Assembly: GCA_036346405.1 (NCBI GenBank)
Contig: CM070567.1
Location: 44,124,633 to 44,188,632, forward strand
Origin: Phyllostachys edulis
Taxonomy: Eukaryota > Streptophyta > Magnoliopsida > Poales > Poaceae
Length of the DNA: 64,000 nt
Direction of reading: 5' to 3'
A program made the translations under genes and the position numbers. The notes under the pieces were generated by a model. That model was not told the DNA's origin and ran no database searches. It saw nothing but the letters and a program-made list of their open reading frames with translations. Every line of letters begins with the position of its first letter. Position 1 is the first letter of the stretch. Below are positions 51,593 through 63,356 of the stretch, piece after piece.

Positions 51593-53773
51593 TGTAACAC
51601 CCTGGCTATTTGGAAGCCAAGATGTCACCTAAATACACTAACATACAACCACACTAACATACAACCACATTGCGGAAGAACTCGAATAAGATATCATATA
51701 AAGGCATAAATAAAACATCTAAAACATGGAGAAGGTATCCTTCCTTCACCATTTAATTTTATTTATTACAGTTCATCATTAATCTAGATTCACAAGCAGT
51801 AATAAATCAACAGTATCATGGAGAAGGTATCCTTCCTTCCCATCTAGATTTATTTATTACAGTTCATCAATAATGAATGAAAGATAGAACTAATTTATAA
51901 TCTTGAACTTGAATAGGATGATGTGAATGAGTAGTGTGTGTCTACTCCTCCCAAGTGAGTCAACATCAATGATTACCTAAAAAACAAACAACGCAAGAAT
52001 GAGTCCAAGACTCAAAGCAAGTACAGTGAATAAATGGAACATACCACAAACATTAACAAGTCAACATCATTGAACAATATGACGAAATCACAGAACAAGT
52101 ATTTGAATGAATGGAATGAATGGAGTGAATGGAATGGAGGGACTACACACATGCATATACCGGTATTGCTAGTGACACACCCGTCGGTGTTCACTTAAGC
52201 CCGCATCTTAACAAAAATGCGGGGATCCAAGTCCGGTATGAAGAACATTTCATACGGGTGTCCCAAAACACCCATATTGGAATGGTGGGGCCCACATTGG
52301 AATGGTGGGTCTTACATGCCCATCCTGGAATTGATGGGTTTTTTTAATCCACTCCCGTGGATGGAACATGAAAAATGAATGCATAGAATGAATATGTATA
52401 TTGAAAAGACATGCTCTCTAATCATGGAGATAACACACATGTGGAAGGAACATGAACTTAAACATTATCATGGATCTTAGAAAAAAAAACACAGGGTCAA
52501 CATCAAGCATTCAACATTTCCCAAATATCAGAACATCAAGGTATTTGCCTTCATGATCGACGCGTTATGAGGCAAAGGTGATACTCCTAAACCCGAAGCT
52601 TCACCGCCTAAACAAGTAAATAACTGAAATAAGAATACGATGAACACGACATTAATGAATAGCGTTCTACAATGCTTCCCTGGCGATTCAATATTTAACT
52701 AGAAACTCTAAACTGAAAACCAGCGCATTCTGCCCTAAACCGCCTCTGGACAGCAGCACGGTAATTAACATATCTCATGATCTGGAACTCGAAAAGAGGT
52801 GAGCCCAGTTTCTGTGGATTCTTAACTGACCAATCTACAATACTCTAGTTGACGAGATAAACCAATTCGGCCAATAAAGTATGCTAACAGAAGGTTGAAC
52901 TTTCAGAACAGAAACTGCCTAAAAGAACAAACAGCAGTATTAAAACGATCATAACTTTTAATCTATAACTCCGAATTGATCGTTATTTAACAATCTGGAA
53001 AGGTTATCAAATTCTCTACAAAAGTCTAGTTGGGTGAAAACCCATATTCTCCCAATTACATTTTCATATGTTACGAAATAGCAAAACAGATTAATCGCAT
53101 CAGAAATCTGGACAGCAGATACTAAATCTATCATATCTTTTGACTCGAATGTTGGAAACAAGTGAACTCAGTGGCCACAGAAAGTTAAGAACAACCTCTA
53201 GATATCTCAAGGAGATCAAAACTATTGGTTCGGCCTCTAAGACATCGAAACAGCCCACGCAACATACTGGACAGATTTGATCTACAGCAGGACGAACTCG
53301 ATCCAATCAAACTAATCTAATTTCGCATCTAAACAACATCAAAACAGCGGGGAAACGAATTGATACCCTTAGAGACGCGTGAAACGCTGAACAAAAACCC
53401 ACGAAGATGATCTTCTTCTTCTCCTCCTTTCTTCTTCTCCCTTCTTCTCCTTCCACCATGGCCGGCGGCACCTCGGAGCTTCTTCCTTATCTTGGTAGAG
53501 CAGCAGGGAGGGGGGGCTGCTACAGTACCGCGTGCTACAGTGTGGCGTGTACTGTAGCAGAGGTTAGGGTTTTGGGGAAGGGCACCCCCCCTTCTTGACT
53601 CCACTACAAGGCCGGCCCACTTGGATAGGACGCCTTGGGCCGAAAGCCCAAGGTCCAATCCTCCCTCAAATCTTGAATTTTCTTTTAATTTTCCTCTAAA
53701 CTTTAGTGCTTTCAAATTTGAATAAATTTCTTTCGAATAATATGTTCTCTCTATTTGATATTCGGGTATTACA
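51593..53773 (-). mobile_element. LTR-B1: 3' LTR of a truncated element inside LTR-D
   Basis: TGTAACACCCTGG (51593) to TCGGGTATTACA (53773), 2181 bp. On the minus strand it is preceded by TTAAGAGGTAGAA, a weak polypurine tract, so this is the 3' LTR and part of the interior follows to the right. The hairpin is at 52001-52013 and the acceptor at 51977. It is homologous to LTR-B2 along its length (for example CACACCCGTCGGTGTTCAC). No 5-bp duplication can be matched because the other end is lost. Confidence 0.8.
52200..52257. repeat. Inverted-repeat ladder in LTR-B1
   Basis: CCCGCAT...ATGCGGG (52200-52223) and CCG-TATGAA...TTCATACGG, in the same order as in LTR-B2. The first stem is a perfect 7 bp here. 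Confidence 0.85.
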
Positions 53774-54950
53774 TTCTACCTCTTAATGCAATTCGACCTC
53801 GAATTCTAACCATCGAAATAAACGAAAGAACAATTGCCATAGAAAAGAAACATCTATTAATATATGCCCGAGCAAACATAAACGGATAACGCCACGCATG
53901 CGAAAAACAAACTCCCAAGTAGCCTCTCTCTGGACCGAGGAGACCACAAAAAAAGACTTAAAACGATGTACGTCCTAACACTCAACCCGGTATTTCCGGT
54001 ACACATATCGAGAATAAAATCAAGGTAAGACCCTACTCGTTGGTCAACGTCTTTAACGATAACTCCAAGCTCAATTGCCCAGTTACTAAACCCCACAACT
54101 GATGAAAACAAACTAATGTACCTCGGGCCATCTACCCCTTTGGTACAAAAGCACAAACCTGCACCGGACACATGGAACTCTTGTCCCACTTCTCAATCAA
54201 TTTCTTCATCATAACAAGGACTACCTCCTTTAAACAAGAATGCACAATGAATCAAGTTATTAAACCACTGATTCACAAAGAGAATCCAACTGGAAATAGA
54301 GAGTTCTCATCGCATCCACGCAATACTAACTCTCCACCAAAGGGTAAAACCCCGAATTTGACAATTCATCACGAAAACAACCCCACTTTCTAAATAGGCA
54401 GTTTACGCTTAAATACCACGAAAGCCAAAGGAGAAATCATTCGAATGTCCAAACCAAATACTACTTTTGGTTTGTCTGAATTGGAAAGAATCAAACATGC
54501 CAACAAAGCGCCAACTCAAAGTGCGGAAGACACCAGTCAACAACACAAAACTCAAACAAAAAACAAGAAAACGCTTCACCACCCGAGGAAACATCTTTTT
54601 TCGTAGTCTCTCTTTTAGGAAATAAACCTTTCTCGAACCTTGGAATTCGAATTCATCGCTTATCACACGAGCTTAAACCTCTTAATTAAACATCCTCAAA
54701 TTATGCTCAAACTGAAATACATCATCCACACCATGGTGGAGAGACTCTATTGAATCCACTGAATACTCTAGGCAACTCCTCCTACTGACAAAATTAATTT
54801 GATAGAAGGCATCCAAAGCTTCACAAAAATAGGTCCCACTCATTCACAAGATTTAATTTGCACTTGTATTAGTGCTCCTATAAGCAAAGTGTGGAAGACT
54901 TCAAATACAAAGAACAGAAGGCAGAACCGGGAACAGGGAGGCTGAGCTAC
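53774..54950 (-). mobile_element. Interior remnant attached to LTR-B1
   Basis: Sequence upstream (minus strand) of the LTR-B1 polypurine-like tract. The longest frame (54189-53857) has no recognisable domain, and no pol motif is visible. The right border is blurred; by about 54950 the sequence is again LTR-D. Confidence 0.45.
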
Positions 54951-57411
54951 GGGTGACGTTCATCGTCGACGGTCGGAGCAGTGGTGAGGTGCGGGTAATT
55001 TTGAAAATGGTTTGAGGGAGACTCGAGGATGCTAGGGGAGTTGGCTTTGGGGCTTGGGCTGCACTGTGGTGGCACGGGCAAGGCGAGCGGTGGCCGGCCG
55101 TGGAGGTGGAAAGGAGCGCCGGCGCCGGAGGGGAAGGGGGTGGAAACTAGGGTGTGCATGGGCACTAGTGGGTTACCTGGAGCAGGCCAGGGTGGTCAGC
55201 GAAGACAGAGAGGCACCGGAGCGTGCTGGCCACGGTGACAATGGTCGGTGCGGGGAAGCTTTCGACGGCGGCGACCTGGGGAGAAGGGCACAAGTAAGTG
55301 ATAGGATTAGGTAGAGGGAGGCCCAAGGGTGCTCTCGTGGGAAGGAATTGAGATGGGGGTCATCAGAGAAGAAGAGGCGGTGGAATTGGTGGTGGTGGCC
55401 GTGGTCGGGGAATAAGGACAGTGTGCGGTGCTCTGGTGGCTCAAGCCCCAATTGACGAATGGGATAAACTCCTTATGGTGAAAGTCACACCATGACGGGG
55501 TGGTGGTTGGCCGGAACTTGCTGGTGCGGCCGGAGCTTTGATGAGGTGCGACGGGCGAAACATGAGAACTTGAGCTCCTTGCTGATTCTCTCGGAGGAAG
55601 TGAGAAGAAAGGAAGATCATGGCTTGGGAAGGCAATGGGAAGGAGAAAAGGAGGTCATGAAGCTACGGGGTGGCCTTAAATAGGAAAGGAGGCGGAGAGC
55701 GCGAGGGAGCTTCTGCAGCATGACGATGGTGCACTGTCGGTGTGACGCTCTGGCATGGCGATGCTGAGCGTGAGGCGACTGGGCAAGGCATGGGCGTGCG
55801 GGACCGCGGGCGAGGTTGAGGAACCGTGGGCGGAACGGTCTGAGACCAGTGGCGGAGCTTGGCGTGTTAGTGCGCTGCATGGCAGAGGGCAGGGAAACGT
55901 GGCCGCGTGGCAGGCGCGGGCGCTGGCGACGCCCCATGAAGAAGAAGGCGACGTGGAGGCGATGACCTGCATGTGGCGTCGACAGGTTAGCCGCAGAGGG
56001 AGCGCAAGCCAACTAAGTTGGTTTGGCTGAGCCGCAATGACCCGACGCTTAGTCGGTCCGATCGTATAGCTTCGGTCGATTCGAACGTTCAGGTCCAACC
56101 GGAGGAACAGTGAAAACCTGGTTTTTGTGAAAAAGCTGAGAGCTTAGGTGAATTTTTGAAGGTAGAAGATTAGCTCCAAAATTAATGAAAACTTTAGGGA
56201 AACTCCCTAACGCTAGTTAGTCCATTAATTAATTTTTCTAGAGTTTTACAATTTATACAATTTTCTCTAAAATTATTTTAAGTTGCTCTTGTGGTATTTG
56301 ACTTTTGATTTTTCTTTAATTCACTGGTTGCTTAAAAATAGTAATTAAAATCTAGAAATTGTGAAATTTTGAAGGTGAGTTCCTAAGGTGTTCTAGAACC
56401 TAGAAACATTATTTTCAGGCACAGTTCACAAGATTTGTTTGGATTTTAAATTCAAAATCAATTTTGAGCATGCAAATTGAAAAGAAACCAATTAACTTCC
56501 AAAAATTCCAAAGAATTCCAAATAAGCAAACCAAAGCATATAGAATTCAACTAAAATATTTCCAGCTATGAGTCCTATTATATTTTCAAAAGAATATATA
56601 GTTTGCATTTCTGAATTTAAGAAAATATACTTTCAATTTTAAAATTGAGATTCTTGGTAAGAATTACCTCAAGTATATTAGGAGTATCTGAGGTATTACT
56701 ATTTTTAAGTTGAATTCCAAAACTACATTCCCACATTTGAAACCTTTTTAGTCTTGCTCCAAATTTAAATTGGACTTTTGAATTGGAGAAGGAGTATGGG
56801 ATTACTAGGTTTTAACATATTTTCTTTGCAACAAAAAGGTTTTAAAAAGTCCAAAATTTCACAAATGCTCATTAGATGCCTAGCTAAACCAACTTAGGGA
56901 TTTTCGGCTGTTATAATAGAAAACCTAATTCAAATCTCAGTTAATGTTTTGGGCCAAATCTCTGTCCAAAACCCATTCCTATTCCACCTCCGGCCTAGCC
57001 CGCTCGGCCTGCCTCTCCACGCCGGGTTGCCGACGTTCAGACCATTCGAACGCCAGCATGCGTCCCATCAAGTGTGGGCGAATGGTCTGTTCGATCACCC
57101 GATCAAAACACGCTCGCGTTCCTTGTTTCGCTGACGTTGGGTCCCACCTGTCAGACTGGCCTTTGTCTCCACGTCGTCGTCTTCCTCGCGGAGTCTTCAC
57201 CCGCGTCCGCCTTTGCCACCTTCTAGAAGCCCATCTAGCAAAATGGACTCTCCAACTGAAGTATCTTGGGAAATCTTACCAAACTTAATCTCTTATCTCT
57301 CCGCTTCCACATCTGCATTCAATCATTTTCAAATCAAACTCTATCTCATCGAACCAACGAATCTAAGGAAATCCCGATTTGGCCGTTTCCAAATCTAGCA
57401 CGGCCCTCGGG

Positions 57412-57420
57412 TATAAATAG
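57412..57420 (+). promoter_or_regulatory. Chr2 LTR TATA box
   Basis: TATAAATAG in CTCGGGTATAAATAGGGCCC, a strong plant TATA context within a GC-rich stretch. Confidence 0.75.
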
Positions 57421-59173
57421 GGCCCCGAGGTTCGCCCTATCCTTCACACCTCCAAACCCTAAGCCGTCTTGCCCCGAGAGCTCGAGCGCCGCCGCAATCT
57501 AGCTTTTAGGGTTTTTCCACCACTGGTTGTTTTCTTCGAATTCTGGCACCATCATCGTCGTCCTATGGTCGTGGGCTGCGCCATCGTCACCACCGTCGCG
57601 AGATCTACCCAGAGCACCCACCCACGTTGCAGGAGCGTCGCCGGCCCAGATTTCTAACAATAGCCGAAGCGCTCCACCGCACAAACCTTGCCGCCGATCG
57701 CCTCAGACGTTCTCACCCACCAATAAGCCCACCGTCCAGTTCGCAGTAGCCTTAGCTATCTGCTAGTACCACTCACCATCGGCGAGGAGCCACCGAATGT
57801 CGATGACCATCGAGTCCTGAGCCGCCTCACCATCGAGCTGACGTGGTAGTCCACATTGGCGTCCATCTTAGCGCCGTGTCATCATCCCGTGGTCGCTGGT
57901 CAACAGATGCATGCGCATGACCACCCAAGCCGATCCCAAGGCTCGATGGATTTAGTCCACTGTGAGCCGTATCATTGCCATGTGTGTCCCGCATGTCGGA
58001 ATTTCTTTTAATTCCTTTTTAGTCGAGAATCTCAAGGCTGACATCATGCTAGCGTCATAATCTGATTTTTCAATAGAAAAATATTTCGGATAATTCCAAT
58101 TTAGGTTATTTCTTTAGATTTCGATCTTCCAAAGGCCATAGCTTCTTCATCCAAACTCCGATTGAACCCATTCAAATTTCTAAATTCCTATAAATTAGAG
58201 ATCTATTTATCTATTATTTTTATTTAATTTTTGGAGTTTGTTTTATCTCTATTATTTATTTGTTTTGTTTATTTGCTTCGTTTGCGAGTAGACGTTGATA
58301 CTTCGGGGAACTTTGGAGAAGGAGTGCTTCAATATCAAGACTAGTACGTAGATCTATTCCAAGGCAAGTTATATCTTTGATCATATTGAACCCAGTTTTC
58401 AAAAGTTATATTGACTCAAATTAATACATTTACTTTAAAGTATTTATTTAAATGCTTTTGGGTTGAGTTATTATCCAATTTGTTATATCCACCTTATCTA
58501 TTGTTATGTCATAATCTTTTATCACCCTAGATTGGTTCATTATTTAGTTGGTAATGTCATAACACCAACGTGGGTTGGTTAGATACGAGTAGATTGCTCA
58601 GCCATGCCATGAGTCATCATTTCATGTGAGTTGCAAATATAAACTTGACTAAGTGATTATGGAAGTTTGTGTTAAAACTATGTGCGATGTGTGCTATTAC
58701 TTGTTGATGGCATGTGTTGCACTTAACCAAAAGATTTAGACTAAGGCAAGTGGTGGACACTAAGTGATATGGTGGAGCTCAGTGCGTGGGATTTAAAATG
58801 ATTGGTTACTTAGTTAGAAATTGGAAGTCTTACCTTGGTCAATTAAGGACTTAACTTTGTGCGCCAATGAACTGGGCCTTTCAAACAACCATATGCCTGA
58901 TGGGACGGGTCTAACTTAGTAGGTTACCGAGTCTCGACATTGATTACTCAGGTAGTAGGTTAGGCTCTATGCAAAGGTGGAGGTGTGTTTCAGCCTTAGT
59001 GGTGACTCATATCATGGGACGGTTCGTCGCTTCCCTCTCCAACGGTGTGCATCGGACCAATTTCCTCAGTGGGCATTGGTACTGGCGGTAAAACATATCA
59101 GGAGTGTCAATGTTTGAGATGAAGTTTCTGAAATGTTTTGTTATGATTAGTGCTAGCTACACTGGCTATATCG

Positions 59174-59251
59174 TGTGGGTAAAGTGTACAAACTGTGCAG
59201 AGTGTTAAAACAATCTATTCGAATAGCCGCGTCCACGGATATGGACATGCT
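59174..59251 (+). promoter_or_regulatory. Conserved LTR palindrome block (Chr2 copy)
   Basis: GTGTGGGTAAAGTGTACAAA, then CTGTGCAGAG, CTATTCGAATAG and GTCCACGG...ATGGAC. Confidence 0.8.
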
Positions 59252-59522
59252 CGGGGATTTCACACGAGGGTTGGATTTTCATAAAACACTTGGGAAGGGA
59301 GCTGTGTGATCTAAATCATATAGCTATGTGAATAACTTGATTAGACTTTGTATTCTTTGTGAAAACAATTGTTAAATTAATATTAATTATTTGTTTTACA
59401 TTGTGTTTTAATCTATTATTCATATTCAAATTGCAAATGATGCATTTCTACAAAAGAACCACAGAAGCCATTCATTTGGAATAAGCCATCTTGTATAAAT
59501 TGCATTATGTGGTATGACTTGC

Positions 59523-59540
59523 GAGTACGGTTGTGTACTC
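59523..59540 (+). promoter_or_regulatory. Conserved leader hairpin (Chr2 copy)
   Basis: GAGTAC, loop GGTTGT, GTACTC, ending 24 nt before the acceptor. Confidence 0.75.
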
Positions 59541-59907
59541 ATGCTTGCTATAATCAATCAACAGAAGTGGAGGAGTCTTCGCTTGCTTTTGAGAAGGAGT
59601 TCTACGAAAGTGCCGATCATCAGGTCTTGATCTGAGTCAGTGCCTGTGGTGAATTGATGGGATTTCGCTGGAGTTTATTTTGTTCCGCTACTGTTTACTT
59701 CATTATTGCTAGCCCTACGAGGCTTAATAAATGTAAACTCGACCATAAGGTCAAAATGGTTATTTGCTATTCAAATTAATCGTTTATGCTATTATTTCGT
59801 CTTGTGTGGATCGATATTCATCTATGTTGACACTGTATTCACTAGCGTGATCCTAGACTAGTGCATTATACACAGAGGGTCCAGAATTGCATTTTTGGGT
59901 CCCGACA

Positions 59908-59924
59908 AAAAGCACACAACATTG
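59908..59924 (+). repeat. 17-bp direct repeat flanking Chr2, right copy
   Basis: AAAAGCACACAACATTG, identical to 43934-43950. LTR-B2 continues immediately after it. Confidence 0.85.
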
Positions 59925-61215
59925 TAGTAAAACTAAATAGACATATCTACTCCTAATCGCAACCCAAAACGATACCCTTCCTCCCCGCATACCATTCTGT
60001 CCAAAACCGATCTGTCACCTTAGAAAAATTATAACTTTTGATCTTTAGCTTCAAAAGTCATGAACTAATACTTTCAAGAATCTACACACATACCCACAAT
60101 TTCTCAGGTGATCGAAAGTTCAGATTATTTCGTCTAAGCTCTTGTTTCTAACTCCGAAGACAAATCTATCATCTTCGGTAATACCGACTTAGAAATTCCA
60201 TAACTTTTAACATGTTCATTAAAAAATAATGATCTAAAACATTCCAGAACCCACCAAGACATATCTACCATGGTAAATTTATGCCAATTTTCTATTCTAC
60301 AACTAGCTTCACCAATTTAACATTTTCACACAACTGTTCCCACAGAAACTTAGATTTGGAATGCATACTTCAGAAATTCATAACTTTTATCCTGTTTATC
60401 AAAAAATTGCATACTTGGCCTCTATGGAAACCTTAGGGAATTACCTACAATAATCATGTTCATCAAATTCCCTAATTAAGTCGTTAATTATTTTTAATCT
60501 ACCAATCACTACGACGGCCAGAATCTGATAGAATCTCTGGACAGCGAAATTGCAAAAATCATAACTCGAAATCTATTCATCCCAAAATTGTGATCCAGAA
60601 CTTCGTAGAAATCTAACAAAATTGTCTACAAATCTCTAGGAAACGAAATTCCTAGATTTCTCATCTACAGTGCCCAAAACTACTGAACAACACAAACTAT
60701 AGAAAAAACCGATCTCCTAACGATTTCTACCAATTGGGAATTGGCTAAACAAAAAGGAAGGGAAAAATTGATCATCACCCTTGGAGATCATGATGACGAA
60801 TGCGGAGACCCAGCGAGGCTCCTCCTTTCCCTTCCTCTTTTCCTTCTCCCCTTCTTCTTCCTTGGCCGAAACTTTCCTCCTCTTCCATTTTGGCCGGCAG
60901 CAGCAACAAGGAAGTAGGGAGGATGGCGCCTGGGAGAGGAGGAGCAACAGGGGGTCATAGCACTGTAGCACGGTGGTTACTATAGAATGGCTTATACTGT
61001 AGCAAGGGTGGCTAGGGTTTGGTGTACCCCCTTGCCTTCTAGTGGGATGCCGGCCCACTGATGGGCCTTGGGCCACTATGGCCGGCTCTGCCCCCACTTG
61101 AATATGGGTTGGTGGCACATTCCTCTCTTAATTCTAAATTTTATCCTTCAATTCCCTTAATTCCATCTCTAATTTCTATTGCACTCACTAATGATAATCG
61201 GGATATTACAAATAC

Positions 61216-62400
61216 GTCGCTAAGAGTGGAATATACCGGGTTGAATAGTATATCCACCTATGTGAAATTTTCTTATTGGTCCTTCATCTAAAATATGTGG
61301 GGATGCATGCGGGTCTAAGATCTAATGACACTAGTCAAATCGATTATTAATCACTCCTTTAACTCTCCTAAAGAGAACTCACCTTGAAGGTGAAATACCT
61401 CATGAAGATGAATGCCCCAGCAATTTGATGTGCACATATTACAATGCTTGGAATGTGGAACAACCAAGAATCTTTTGTTTGGAAAATGACAAAGATCTGG
61501 TTAACACTTAGATACCCTTAATTTGGAGGATATAGGAGAAAAGTTGTCGACAATCACTTTGCCTCTATAATTGCTAAAAATTTTCTTATGAGAACATGGA
61601 TCCAGAACCAAAGTCCATGGCTAAGCGCTTGAAACGTTCATATTGGGTCACATAATGATAGCATATGAGGATGAACCATAACTGCTAAATAAAAGTCTTT
61701 GAACCAGGTAGTTCAGACTTGATGGGTCATTATGAATATAATGAAGTGGTCAAAGCTATGGTTCAAAGGTCCCCGTAGAGATTGTTAGTCTCCTATTATG
61801 AATGATATAATGTTCTGTTGCAGAATAGACTATGCGTTATAACTTTAACCACCTAGAGATAGTTACAGGATATTAATACCCTAAAAGGTTTTGATAAATT
61901 GTATCCGGAAGGCATACGACTTTGCAACTAGTATTACCCCATATCCTCTACAAGGATAATCTACTTGTGTTGCATAATTAAATAGTGGTATTTGATAAGT
62001 TAAACATATTAGTCCGAATAGTGTTTATCCTAAACCTCTAGACGAGTAATAGAATATTTGTATGTAAGAATTCATATCGTGATAATCTGGTATATTTGAT
62101 CTTAGTATTATTGCCTATGTTCATTTTCAAAAAATGTATGAAAGGCATTAGAGCAAGAAGACTTCAATGGAAGTTGTCTTCAGGGGGAGTATATGCTAAG
62201 CACTGATCATCATACTTAAGATTTTGAAAATCTTAGTCAAGCCTAAAAAGTGTTGATACAATGATTACAGATTAAATTCACCTTAAAGGTTTTACCCCTT
62301 AACAGTTTAGATCCAGTTGTTCGACAATGCATAGATCATGAAGATCATGCATATATCCACATGATGATTACTAAATCATGAAGATATATGACAAATCTCT
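61216..62400 (+). other. Cop2 interior right of LTR-B2, unrecognisable
   Basis: AT-rich with stops in every frame. It lies where copia RT should be, but I could not find catalytic motifs. Confidence 0.5.
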
Positions 62401-62410
62401 ATTGTGCAAA

Positions 62411-62855
62411 ATCCAAGAATGGATTTATATTACTTTGTGGTGGTGCAGCCACCTCTTGGCGGTCATCTAAGCAGACTTTTATAGCTATTTCTATCAACCA
62501 CTAAGAGATTATAGCACTATATGAAGCCTCACTTGAATGTGTTTGGCTCAAACGTGTGACTAACTATATCCAAAAGTACTGTCGCATTAACACCGTCAAT
62601 ATCCCCACAATAATCTATGAAGATAATACTGCTTGTGTTGCACAAATACAAATGGGTTATGTTAAAAGTAATATCACAAGGCATATTGCTTCCAAATTCT
62701 TCTATCCTCGTGAACTCAAGAAGAACGATGAGGTGAAGATCCTGCATACTAGGTCTTGTGAAAATCTGGCTGATTTATTCACTAAGTCTTTGTATACGTC
62801 CAGTTTCCAATGATGTGTTCGTGGTATTGGGATGAAGCGGCTTAGAGAGTTGTAG
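62411..62855 (+). pseudogene. Cop2 RNase H, broken
   Basis: GFILLCGGAATSWRSSKQTF, IALYEASLECVWLKR (Glu), TIIYEDNTACVAQIQMGYVK (Asp), KFFYPRELKKNDEVKI and CENLADLFTKSLYTSSFQ are copia RNase H motifs. Stops: TAA near 62505, TGA at 62811, then VRGIGMKRLREL and TAG. The first catalytic Asp region upstream is not recognisable. Closely related to the Cop1 RNase H end. Confidence 0.85.
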
Positions 62856-63124
62856 GGATCAGGGGGAGAATCACCTGAATCATAATCCACTTAAAGTCCT
62901 AAAGTTTTACCTTAATCCTGAAGATTAACCCTAGAAGGTAGAGAGGTTGCACTCTTTTCTCTTAGTGAGTTTTCCCTAAAGGTTTCTCACATAAAGGTTT
63001 TTAACGAGGCAATGATGCAATACAAATTGCGGATGCAGTGTACTCTTTTCCCCGATCCCTTTTTTCCCACTAGGTTTTTGGGAGGAGTTTTTAATGAGGC
63101 ATGTGCATGATGCGGTATTTGCCC

Positions 63125-63133
63125 AAGGGGGAG
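63125..63133 (+). promoter_or_regulatory. Cop2 polypurine tract
   Basis: AAGGGGGAG directly before the 3' LTR, as in Cop1. Confidence 0.75.
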
Positions 63134-63351
63134 TGTTAAGAAACTCTAGATTAAGGGTTGATAGGTATAAAATTGAAACTACCCCTGGTGGGTTTTAGCC
63201 TATAAATAGGACCTCCCTGTACATAGAAAGAGATCAATGAATTAATAATGAGGTTCCAGATATTGTGTCTCCATCTATTGTCTCTCTGTCAATTGACTTT
63301 TGTTTGGTGATTGGATTGATTGTATCCCTGCGACAACTACATTATTTAACA
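63134..63351 (+). repeat. Cop2 3' LTR
   Basis: TGTTAAGAAACTC...CATTATTTAACA, followed by CTAGC. TATA element CCTATAAATAGG at about 63201. Confidence 0.85.
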
Positions 63352-63356
63352 CTAGC

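Larger units (their letters stand above)
50100..56915 (-). mobile_element. LTR-D: solo LTR inside the Chr2 3' LTR
   Basis: Perfect duplications ATAGA at 50095-50099 and 56916-56920. Ends TGTGATATCGCGGGG (50100) and CGGCTGTTATA (56915, a decayed CA). On the minus strand it has a GC-rich promoter block (55000-56040) with TATTTAAGG near 55675, the conserved block (50872-50945), the hairpin (50548-50565) and an acceptor at 50514. It is interrupted from 51593 by LTR-B1. The long frames at 54947-56098 are GC-rich promoter DNA, not genes. Confidence 0.85.
58364..59564 (+). other. Predicted GC-AG leader intron of Chr2 3' LTR
   Basis: CCAAG|GCAAGT to TCAACAG|AAGTGG, 1201 nt, with the conserved block and hairpin inside. 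Same architecture as Chr1. Confidence 0.45.
43951..59907 (+). mobile_element. Chr2: degraded chromovirus with an extra ORF before gag
   Basis: The 5' LTR is reduced to about 65 bp (CGAGTACGGTTGTG joined to the last 45 bp of the LTR, ACTAGTGCATTATACACAG onward). The interior holds an extra ORF, gag, and pol with chromodomain. The 3' LTR is 49820-50099 plus 56921-59907 (about 3.27 kb), interrupted by LTR-D. No primer-binding site remains after the 5' LTR stub. It is older than Chr1: many stops, frameshifts and changed catalytic residues. Confidence 0.85.
56921..59907 (+). repeat. Chr2 3' LTR, right part
   Basis: Contains TATAAATAG (57412-57420), predicted donor AAG|GCAAGT (58363/58364), conserved block (59174-59251), hairpin (59523-59540), acceptor AACAG (59564), an acidic frame to a TGA at 59633, AATAAA near 59726, and ends GGGTCCCGACA. 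Confidence 0.88.
42936..61210 (-). mobile_element. LTR-B2: solo LTR hosting Chr2
   Basis: Ends TGTAACACCCCGG (42936) and ATCGGGATATTACA (61210), flanked by AATAT (42931-42935) and AATAC (61211-61215). Excluding the insert it is about 2.3 kb (42936-43950 and 59925-61210), similar to LTR-B1. The leader-type hairpin, donor and acceptor place it on the minus strand. A GC-rich block at 60830-61080 on the minus-strand promoter side matches that of LTR-B1. Confidence 0.8.
39307..63351 (+). mobile_element. Cop2: Ty1/copia element, exploded by nested insertions
   Basis: A 5' LTR at 39307-39513 and a 3' LTR at 63134-63351 share TGTTAAGAAACT/CT, GGTGGGTTTTAGCCTATAAATAG, TATTGTGTCTCCATCTATTG and TTTTGTTTGGTGATTGG. 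CTAGC flanks both ends (39302-39306, 63352-63356) if the 3' LTR ends at TTTAACA. Between them lie a leader, the LTR-B2 stack, and RNase H. Gag, protease, integrase and most of RT are missing or unrecognisable. Confidence 0.85.

Noticed and set aside
53857..54189. 110-codon minus-strand frame as a host gene
   Set aside because: It lies between LTR-B1 and LTR-D inside a nested stack and has no recognisable motif; kept only as interior remnant.
54947..56098. Frames up to 140 codons
   Set aside because: GC-rich promoter block of LTR-D, the same situation as LTR-S.
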